Assembly (NCBI RefSeq): GCF_002286815.1
Contig: NZ_MUNM01000040.1
Span: forward strand, 228,545 to 292,544
From: Pseudomonas sp. PICF141
GTDB lineage: Bacteria > Pseudomonadota > Gammaproteobacteria > Pseudomonadales > Pseudomonadaceae
Direction: 5' to 3'
Length of the DNA: 64,000 bases
Made by a program: the position numbers and the translations under genes
The notes under the pieces: generated by a model
What the model saw: the letters and a program-made list of their open reading frames with translations, nothing else
The model's database searches: none
What the model was told of the DNA's origin: nothing
In this document: one piece after another, positions 55,717 to 64,000 of the stretch
Position numbering within the stretch: position 1 is the stretch's first letter
Layout of the letters: each line of letters begins with the position of its first letter

Positions 55717-56822
55717 GCCAGCCATTACTGCTGAATTTGCGCAACCTGGTCTGCGGTTACCAAAACCAGCGGGTTGTGCAGAACCTCAACCTGCATTTGA
55801 ATGCCGGCGATATCGGTTGCCTGCTGGGGTCTTCGGGCTGCGGCAAAACCACCACCCTGCGGGCGATTGCCGGTTTTGAACCGGTGCATGAAGGGGAAAT
55901 CCAGTTGGCGGGCGAGACCATCTCCAGCGCCGGCTTCACCCTCGCCCCGGAGAAGCGCCGGATTGGCATGGTGTTTCAGGATTACGCACTGTTTCCGCAT
56001 TTGAGCGTGGCCGAGAACATTGCTTTCGGGATCCGCAAGCACCCGCAAAAGGATCGCATCACCGAAGAACTGCTCGAACTGGTCAACCTGAAAAACCTCG
56101 GCAAGCGCTTCCCCCACGAGCTGTCCGGTGGCCAGCAGCAACGTGTGGCGTTGGCCCGCGCCCTGGCGCCGGAACCACAACTGCTGTTGCTCGACGAACC
56201 GTTTTCCAACCTCGACGGTGAATTGCGACGCAAGCTCAGTCATGAAGTACGCGCCATTCTCAAGGCTCGCGGCACCAGCGCAATCCTGGTGACCCACGAT
56301 CAGGAAGAAGCCTTCGCGGTCAGTGACCATGTCGGTGTTTTCAAGGAAGGTCGCCTGGAGCAGTGGGATACGCCCTACAACCTTTATCACGAACCCCTGA
56401 CGCCATTCGTGGCCAGTTTCATTGGCCAGGGTTACTTCATTCGCGGCCAATTGAGCAGCCCGGAGTCGGTGCAAACCGAGTTGGGTGAATTACGCGGCAA
56501 CCGTGCCTACACCTGGCCAATCGGTTGTGCTGTGGATGTGTTGTTGCGTCCGGACGATATCGTCTATGCGCCGGACAGCCCACTGAGGGCGCAGATTGTT
56601 GGCAAGAGTTTCCAGGGCGCATCAACCTTGTATCGCTTGCTGTTACCTACGGGCGCGCAGCTGGAATCGATTTTCCCGAGTCATGCCGATCATCTGGTCG
56701 GTGCTGAAGTCGGCATTCGGGTGGCGGCGGAACACCTGGTGCTGTTCCAGGCTTCCGGCAGCATGGCGGCGCAGATTCCGGTGATCGAATCCGGTGTTCG
56801 GCGGTACAGCTCCGCTAGCTGA
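55713..56822 (+). CDS. ABC transporter ATP-binding protein (FbpC/PotA type)
   Basis: A 369-residue ATPase: Walker [10 protein letters not shown] (about residues 38-46), Q-loop [12 protein letters not shown], signature [15 protein letters not shown], Walker [14 protein letters not shown]-loop VTHDQEEA, and a C-terminal TOBE-like regulatory domain. This layout belongs to the Fe3+/polyamine/sulfate importers. The permease and binding protein are not adjacent, so the substrate is uncertain; iron is the usual annotation. The start overlaps the argF stop (ATGA), an unusual link to arginine synthesis also present in P. aeruginosa. Confidence 0.9.
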   Translation: MSQPLLLNLRNLVCGYQNQRVVQNLNLHLNAGDIGCLLGSSGCGKTTTLRAIAGFEPVHEGEIQLAGETISSAGFTLAPEKRRIGMVFQDYALFPHLSVAENIAFGIRKHPQKDRITEELLELVNLKNLGKRFPHELSGGQQQRVALARALAPEPQLLLLDEPFSNLDGELRRKLSHEVRAILKARGTSAILVTHDQEEAFAVSDHVGVFKEGRLEQWDTPYNLYHEPLTPFVASFIGQGYFIRGQLSSPESVQTELGELRGNRAYTWPIGCAVDVLLRPDDIVYAPDSPLRAQIVGKSFQGASTLYRLLLPTGAQLESIFPSHADHLVGAEVGIRVAAEHLVLFQASGSMAAQIPVIESGVRRYSSAS

Positions 56823-56832
56823 CACGGGAACC

Positions 56833-56939
56833 TGTAGGAGCGTGGCTTGCCCGCGAAGGCGTCATGTCAGTCAATGATGATGTCGACTGACACGCCGCCT
56901 TCGCGGGCAAGTCGGATCGCCGCACCGCTCAGTCCTACA
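56833..56939. repeat. REP-like inverted repeat, family B (interrupted right arm)
   Basis: TGTAGGAGCGTGGCTTGCCC and CGCGAAGGCG at the left; CGCCTTCGCG and GGGCAAG at the right, then the same TCGGATCGCCGC interruption as at 51301 and TCCTACA. Confidence 0.87.
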
Positions 56940-56944
56940 AAAAA

Positions 56945-57727
56945 TCATCCGAGCATTAATTTGCCGCTTGCAACAAGCGTGGCATTGCCGCCAATACTCA
57001 CTCGATCCCCTTCCAGCTGGCAAAACAACTCACCGCCTCGGGCTGAACACTGATAAGCCGTCAGGTTCGACTTGTTCAAGCGTTCCGACCAATACGGAAT
57101 CAGGCTGCAATGGGTCGACCCGGTCACCGGGTCTTCGTCAATGCCGATTGCCGGGGCAAAGTATCGCGATACAAAATCATGCTTGTTGCCCTTGGCCGTC
57201 ACAATGGCGCCCAGCCACGGCAGTTTTGCCAGCGCAATCATGTCCGGCTGACAGTCGAGTACCGCTTGCTCGGATTCCAGCACGATGAACAACTCTGTCG
57301 AACCCAGAATGTCGATTGCTTTCACACCCAAGGCGCGCTCGATATCCGCGGTCACGTCCACTTCTGTCGGCACGATGACCGGGAAATCCAGCCACAAACG
57401 CTCGCCCTCACGACTGACACTCAGCGGGCCGGACTTGCAGATGAAATCCAGCCGTTCGATCGGTTCCTTATAGACTTCAAACAGAACATAGGCGCTGGCC
57501 AGGGTTGCATGGCCGCATAACGGGACTTCGGTGGTCGGGGTAAACCAGCGGATGTGCCAGACCGGACCCTCACGCACCAGAAACGCGGTTTCGGCGAGGT
57601 TGTGTTCGGCGGCGATTTTTTGCATCAACTCATCGTCGAGCCAGGAATCGAGCCGGTACACCATCGCCGGGTTGCCACTGAATGGCCGATTGCTGAACGC
57701 GTCGACCTGATGAAACTCTAGCTGCAT
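56945..57727 (-). CDS. PhzF-family isomerase/epimerase-like protein
   Basis: A 260-residue protein of two diaminopimelate-epimerase-like halves. MQLEFHQVDAFSNRPFSGNPAMV and the catalytic glutamate Glu46 in AAEHNLAETAFLV are typical, with PLCGHATLASAYVLF and DEDPVTGSTHCSLIPYW as the two phosphate/loop motifs. PhzF itself isomerises DHHA in phenazine synthesis, but no other phz gene is near, so this is a generic family member with unknown substrate. The start at 57727 has GGAGGAAATGGC upstream. Confidence 0.9.
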   Translation of the reverse strand: MQLEFHQVDAFSNRPFSGNPAMVYRLDSWLDDELMQKIAAEHNLAETAFLVREGPVWHIRWFTPTTEVPLCGHATLASAYVLFEVYKEPIERLDFICKSGPLSVSREGERLWLDFPVIVPTEVDVTADIERALGVKAIDILGSTELFIVLESEQAVLDCQPDMIALAKLPWLGAIVTAKGNKHDFVSRYFAPAIGIDEDPVTGSTHCSLIPYWSERLNKSNLTAYQCSARGGELFCQLEGDRVSIGGNATLVASGKLMLG

Positions 57728-57838
57728 GCCATTTCCTCCCTTTTTCAGGTCGACGAGCATGAAGCCAGGAAGAACCCTTCACCAGTGACAGAACCCATCA
57801 ATTTCCACCATACAGGCTGAGCGTCCAAAGTCTTCCGT

Positions 57839-58309
57839 TCAGGCGCGGCCGATATCGGCGAACTTCGCCTGGGTGTGTTCGGCCAACGCAGCCGGCGCCA
57901 GTTCGACTTCCAGCCCACGTCGTCCGGCGCTGACGAAGATGCTGGGAAAAGGCTGAGCCGAATGATCGATAAAGGTACGCAGGCGTTTCTTCTGCCCCAG
58001 CGGACTGATGCCGCCTAACAGATAACCTGTCGAGCGCTGTGCAGCCGCGGGATCGGCCATTTCAACTTTCTTCACCCCTGCGGCCTGCGCCAGCGCCTTC
58101 AGGTCCAGACTTCCGACGACCGGCACCACCGCCACCAACAATTCCCCTTTTTCGCTGGCCGCCAGCAATGTCTTGAATACCTGCGCCGGGTCCAACCCCA
58201 GTTTTTCCGCGGCCTCCAGACCATAGGACGCTGCCTTCGGATCATGTTCGTAACTGTGCACGCGATGTTCGGCACGAACTTTTTTCAACAAATCCAATGC
58301 GGGGGTCAT
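57839..58309 (-). CDS. ybaK: Cys-tRNA(Pro)/aminoacyl-tRNA deacylase YbaK
   Basis: A 156-residue trans-editing enzyme that hydrolyses mischarged Cys-tRNA(Pro). The catalytic lysine is in AQVFKTLLA (Lys46), and [21 protein letters not shown] and [16 protein letters not shown] are the YbaK signatures. Its start is the ATG at 58309. Single gene, opposite to glpF. Confidence 0.95.
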   Translation of the reverse strand: MTPALDLLKKVRAEHRVHSYEHDPKAASYGLEAAEKLGLDPAQVFKTLLAASEKGELLVAVVPVVGSLDLKALAQAAGVKKVEMADPAAAQRSTGYLLGGISPLGQKKRLRTFIDHSAQPFPSIFVSAGRRGLEVELAPAALAEHTQAKFADIGRA

Positions 58310-58677
58310 GGCAGCTCCAAGCTTGGCGGCAGAAGAAAAATACTGCGCACGATTCTAGGTCATTGATCAATAAAAGGCTCTATTGCGGCGCTATTTCAAA
58401 GGCTGGAGCCCCTGCCTCGCCGTTCGATCAAGGCCGATTTGGCTGATTAACAACAAAGTCATTCACAGGACTAATAGTTGAATTATGACCATCGGTTCAC
58501 TTTCGACCTTTGACAGCAGCGTTTCTTGTCTATATTTTTTCGAATCTGAATACTGCACGAATGTCTCATCGCCGCACCCAGCAGTAAGCCGAGCTCCGGA
58601 TGGGGATCCTGACTTGGTGAAAATCGCACTTTGACTTTGATCAAAAGCGCCAGACAACAACAAAAACGAGGTTTTCA
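58310..58677. other. Divergent intergenic region between ybaK and glpF
   Basis: No gene is seen in these 368 bases. It must hold the glpF promoter and probably a GlpR operator; TTCG and CGAA separated by 15 bases (58539-58561, around TTCGAATCTGAATACTG) is the only dyad-like feature noticed, and it is weak. The ribosome site of glpF (AACGAGG) ends the region. Confidence 0.5.
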
Positions 58678-61103
<2,426 letters not shown>

Positions 61104-61186
61104 GCCAAGGTCGGGTTCTAACTGGTAGGGAGCGGATTCCTGCGGCATCATGGGCAAATTTTGCACGGCAGCCCAAAGGAAGCCCC

Positions 61187-61942
61187 ATGAATCTGCCTCC
61201 CCGTCAGCAGCAAATCCTCGAACTGGTCCGCGAACGCGGCTATGTCAGCATCGAGGAAATGGCCCAGCTGTTCGTCGTTACACCGCAAACCATCCGCCGC
61301 GATATCAATCAACTGGCGGAAGTCAATCTGTTGCGTCGCTACCACGGCGGCGCAGCCTACGACTCCAGCGTCGAAAACACTGCCTACGCCATGCGCGCCG
61401 ATCAGATGCGCGATGAAAAACAGCGTATCGGCGAAGCCATTGCCGCTCAGATTCCCGATCACGCCTCGCTGTTCATCAATATCGGCACCACCACCGAATC
61501 CATCGCCCGGGCGCTGCTCAACCATAACCACCTGAAGATCATCACCAACAACCTGCATGTGGCCTCGATGCTCAGCGCCAAGGACGATTTCGACGTGCTG
61601 CTGACCGGTGGCAACGTGCGGCGCGACGGTGGCGTGGTGGGTCAGGCGAGTGTCGATTTCATAAACCAGTTCAAGGTCGACTTCGCCCTGGTCGGCATCA
61701 GCGGCATTGATGAAGACGGCAGCCTGCTGGATTTCGATTATCAGGAAGTGCGGGTATCCCAGGCGATCATTGCCAATGCCCGGCAGGTGATTCTGGCTGC
61801 CGACTCCAGCAAATTCGGGCGCAACGCCATGATTCGTCTGGGGCCGATCAGCCTGATCGATTGCCTGGTCACCGATCAACCGCCTTCGCCGGCCTTGGCG
61901 CAGTTGTTGAGCCAGCACAAGATTCGTCTGGAAGTCGTGTAA
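61187..61942 (+). CDS. glpR: DeoR-family repressor of the glycerol regulon
   Basis: A 251-residue DeoR protein: N-terminal helix-turn-helix [20 protein letters not shown] followed by [20 protein letters not shown] and LLRRYHGGA, then the ISOCOT sugar-phosphate-binding domain ([29 protein letters not shown]). It represses the glp genes until glycerol-3-phosphate binds. Placed between glpK and glpD as in other pseudomonads. Confidence 0.95.
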   Translation: MNLPPRQQQILELVRERGYVSIEEMAQLFVVTPQTIRRDINQLAEVNLLRRYHGGAAYDSSVENTAYAMRADQMRDEKQRIGEAIAAQIPDHASLFINIGTTTESIARALLNHNHLKIITNNLHVASMLSAKDDFDVLLTGGNVRRDGGVVGQASVDFINQFKVDFALVGISGIDEDGSLLDFDYQEVRVSQAIIANARQVILAADSSKFGRNAMIRLGPISLIDCLVTDQPPSPALAQLLSQHKIRLEVV

Positions 61943-61952
61943 GCACATCGGT

Positions 61953-62087
61953 CCCCTGTGGCGAGGGGGCTTGCCTCCGTTGGGCCGCGAAGCGGCCCCA
62001 AAACATTCACCGCCAATCCTCAGTTAAACATCGCAACCCGCTCTGCGACTGCTGCGCAGTCGAACGGGGGCAAGCCCCTCGCCACAA
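61953..62087. repeat. REP-like inverted repeat, family D
   Basis: CCCTGTGGCGAGGGGGCTTGC at the left, GCAAGCCCCTCGCCACA at the right, with the inner GCCGCGAAGCGGC and CGACTGCTGCGCAGTCG hairpins. It separates glpR from glpD; related to 3814-3952. Confidence 0.87.
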
Positions 62088-62183
62088 ATGTTCGTAAATT
62101 TTCCTTTAACCGTCCTTCGATCAGTATTTTCAATCGAAGTTGACTGGCTGCGCGCGTCTTTATGGGCTAGTATTTTCGCAAAT

Positions 62184-62197
62184 GAACATTAATGTTC
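62184..62197. promoter_or_regulatory. Perfect palindrome upstream of glpD, candidate GlpR operator
   Basis: GAACATTAATGTTC, a perfect 14-bp dyad, lies 40 bases before the glpD start and is flanked by TTCG (62175) and CGAA (62197). DeoR-type repressors bind such sites and GlpR is encoded next door. The match to a published Pseudomonas GlpR consensus was not tested. Confidence 0.6.
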
Positions 62198-62236
62198 GAA
62201 TTCCAATATAGAAAATCTAAAGCCCGAGGCCAGCCG

Positions 62237-63775
62237 ATGCCCACTTCTACCTTGCCTACGCCCCCTCTCGCCGAGGTTTACGATATCGCCGTCATCGGTG
62301 GTGGGATCAATGGCGTGGGGATCGCAGCGGATGCCGCCGGTCGCGGTCTTTCGGTGTTCCTTTGCGAAAAGGATGACCTGGCCAGCCACACCTCGTCCGC
62401 CAGCAGCAAGCTGATCCACGGCGGTCTGCGCTACCTCGAACATTACGAATTTCGCCTGGTGCGCGAAGCCCTCGCCGAGCGCGAAGTGCTGCTGGCCAAG
62501 GCGCCGCACATTGTCAAACAGATGCGTTTCGTGCTGCCGCACCGCCCGCACCTGCGTCCGGCCTGGATGATCCGCGCTGGCCTGTTCCTTTATGATCACC
62601 TGGGCAAGCGAGAAAAACTCGAAGGCTCGAAAAGTCTGAAATTCGGCCCGGACAGCCCGCTGAAAAACGAAATCACCAAAGGCTTCGAATATTCCGATTG
62701 CTGGGTCGACGACGCACGTCTGGTGGTGCTCAACGCCATGGCCGCCCGCGAGAAAGGCGCTCACGTCCATACCCAAACCCGTTGCGTCAATGCCCGTCGC
62801 ACCAAGGGCTTGTGGCACCTGCACCTGGAACGCGCCGATGGCAGCCTGTTTTCGATCCGCGCCAAAGCACTGGTGAACGCAGCCGGCCCGTGGGTTGCCC
62901 AGTTCATCCGTGACGACCTGAAGATGGAATCGCCGTACGGCATCCGTCTGATCCAGGGCAGCCACCTGATCGTGCCGAAGCTGTATGAAGGCGAACACGC
63001 GCACATTCTGCAAAACGAAGACCAGCGCATCGTCTTCACCATCCCGTACTTGAACCACTTCACCCTGATCGGCACCACCGACCGTGAATACACGGGCGAC
63101 CCGGCGAAAGTCGCGATCACTGAAGGCGAAACCGATTACCTGCTCAGAGTGGTCAACGCCCACTTCAAGAAGCAGGTCAGCCGCGACGATATCCTGCACA
63201 GTTATTCCGGCGTACGTCCGCTGTGCAACGACGAATCCGACAACCCCTCGGCCGTCACCCGCGACTACACCCTGGCATTGTCGGGCGGTGCCGACGAAGC
63301 GCCGCTGCTGTCGGTGTTCGGCGGCAAACTGACGACTTACCGCAAACTGGCCGAATCGGCACTGGCGCAACTGGCTCCATACTTCACGCACATCAAGCCA
63401 AGCTGGACTGCCGGCGCGCCCCTGCCCGGCGGCGAAGACATGACCACGCCGCAGGCCTTGAGCTCGCGGCTGCGCGACAAGTTCGACTGGGTGCCCACCG
63501 AGATCGCCCGACGTTGGGCCACCACCTATGGCAGCCGCGCCTGGCGCATGCTCGAAGGTGTGGAAAACCTTGATGATCTGGGCGAACACATCGGCGGCGG
63601 TCTCTACACGCGCGAAGTGGATTACCTGTGCTGCGAAGAATGGGCGAGCACCGCCGACGACATTCTGTGGCGCCGCACAAAGCTTGGGCTGTTCACCACC
63701 CCGGCGGAACAGCAAAAGCTCAAGGATTACCTGAACAAGGTCGAACAGAACCGCAGCAAGATCGAAGCGGCCTGA
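62237..63775 (+). CDS. glpD: Aerobic glycerol-3-phosphate dehydrogenase (FAD)
   Basis: A 512-residue membrane-associated flavoenzyme oxidising glycerol-3-phosphate to dihydroxyacetone phosphate and passing electrons to ubiquinone. FAD loop DIAVIGGGINGVGIAADAAG, LASHTSSASSKLIHGGLRYL and the C-terminal dehydrogenase domain GGKLTTYRKLAE are typical. The start MPTSTLPTPPLAEVYDIAV has GAGG upstream; an earlier in-frame codon would place translation across the operator palindrome. A terminator follows. Confidence 0.97.
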   Translation: MPTSTLPTPPLAEVYDIAVIGGGINGVGIAADAAGRGLSVFLCEKDDLASHTSSASSKLIHGGLRYLEHYEFRLVREALAEREVLLAKAPHIVKQMRFVLPHRPHLRPAWMIRAGLFLYDHLGKREKLEGSKSLKFGPDSPLKNEITKGFEYSDCWVDDARLVVLNAMAAREKGAHVHTQTRCVNARRTKGLWHLHLERADGSLFSIRAKALVNAAGPWVAQFIRDDLKMESPYGIRLIQGSHLIVPKLYEGEHAHILQNEDQRIVFTIPYLNHFTLIGTTDREYTGDPAKVAITEGETDYLLRVVNAHFKKQVSRDDILHSYSGVRPLCNDESDNPSAVTRDYTLALSGGADEAPLLSVFGGKLTTYRKLAESALAQLAPYFTHIKPSWTAGAPLPGGEDMTTPQALSSRLRDKFDWVPTEIARRWATTYGSRAWRMLEGVENLDDLGEHIGGGLYTREVDYLCCEEWASTADDILWRRTKLGLFTTPAEQQKLKDYLNKVEQNRSKIEAA

Positions 63776-63795
63776 TCGGGAATCCGGTTAAAACG

Positions 63796-63826
63796 AAGCC
63801 CCTGAATCTCATGATTCAGGGGCTTT
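63796..63826 (+). terminator. Rho-independent terminator of glpD
   Basis: 13-bp stem AAGCCCCTGAATC / GATTCAGGGGCTT with a 4-base loop and a T run, 20 bases after the stop. Confidence 0.94.
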
Positions 63827-63843
63827 TTCATAACCCGCAATAC

Positions 63844-63933
63844 TGTAGGAGCGAGGCTTTCCCGCGAATGGATCACCGCGGTCTGCCTGGAGCACCGCGT
63901 TATCGTTCTTCGCGGGCAAGCCTCGCTCCTACA
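63844..63933. repeat. REP-like inverted repeat, family B
   Basis: TGTAGGAGCGAGGCTTTCCC and the near-complementary GGGCAAGCCTCGCTCCTACA bound a 90-bp unit directly after the glpD terminator. No feature was seen from 63934 to the window end. Confidence 0.88.
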
Positions 63934-64000
63934 TCTATGGTTACCCCCTTTTCTGCAATACTGTTTTTGATGCGTGTTTGGCTTGCTTTCATCTATCCGG

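Noticed and set aside
56945..57727. PhzF-like gene as evidence of a phenazine cluster
   Set aside because: No other phz gene is in the window and the family is broad; family membership alone does not support phenazine synthesis.

Overview
The window is GC-rich chromosomal DNA of a Pseudomonas, most likely of the P. fluorescens group. Blocks of genes follow the order I remember from P. aeruginosa PAO1: argP - ACT protein - argO - sodB - bifA - imelysin/di-haem cluster - mexVW; inaA - methyltransferase - colS - colR; groEL/groES - fxsA; apbC/metG; rnf - nth; argG - motY - pyrC - rnt - peroxiredoxin - bfd - bfrB - grxD; argF - ABC ATPase; glpFKRD. At least seven families of short inverted repeats (REP-like elements) sit between genes, a habit of this group. 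No rRNA, tRNA, CRISPR array, insertion sequence or prophage was recognised.

Layout. 1-8 kb: the end of a LysR gene, a small oxidoreductase and a metallo-beta-lactamase-fold protein with a divergent LysR regulator, then pobR/pobA for 4-hydroxybenzoate and a 14-helix exporter. 8-15 kb: a coiled-coil membrane protein, an extended SDR, argP facing an ACT protein/argO operon, sodB, and the c-di-GMP phosphodiesterase bifA. 15.5-25 kb: a four-gene periplasmic iron cluster (two imelysins, a di-haem protein, a DUF1513 protein) and the MexVW-type efflux pump. 25-30 kb: the ColRS two-component system, with two probable target units either side (methyltransferase/inaA/small exported protein, and a PAP2 phosphatase) that carry an exact and a near match to the ColR site. 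30-38 kb: chaperonin, fxsA, a HugZ-like protein, an SDR, apbC and metG. 38-43 kb: an rnf operon and nth. 43-45 kb: a NarL-type regulator and an AT-rich stretch with an orphan two-helix membrane protein. 45-58 kb: arginine, pyrimidine, iron-storage and redox housekeeping genes. 58-64 kb: glycerol uptake and catabolism.

Most interesting. (1) The rnf operon is A-B-D-G-E with no rnfC. Compared with the E. coli Rsx/Rnf proteins as I remember them, RnfA has lost both cysteines for the membrane 2Fe-2S cluster (Asp26, Ala110), RnfE has lost one, RnfD has a changed flavinylation motif, and RnfB has no N-terminal helix but carries a repeat-containing tail like that of RnfC. It looks like a remodelled Rnf-type machine. 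(2) A small oxidoreductase gene is bracketed by two 111-bp repeats in inverted orientation that differ at only 3 positions. (3) A REP block has separated mexW from its terminator and is flanked by a 16-bp direct repeat. (4) ArgR-type tandem operators lie before argG and argF. (5) An orphan membrane protein lies in the only clearly AT-rich segment.

All identifications come from reading the sequence and from remembered family features; no database search was run.
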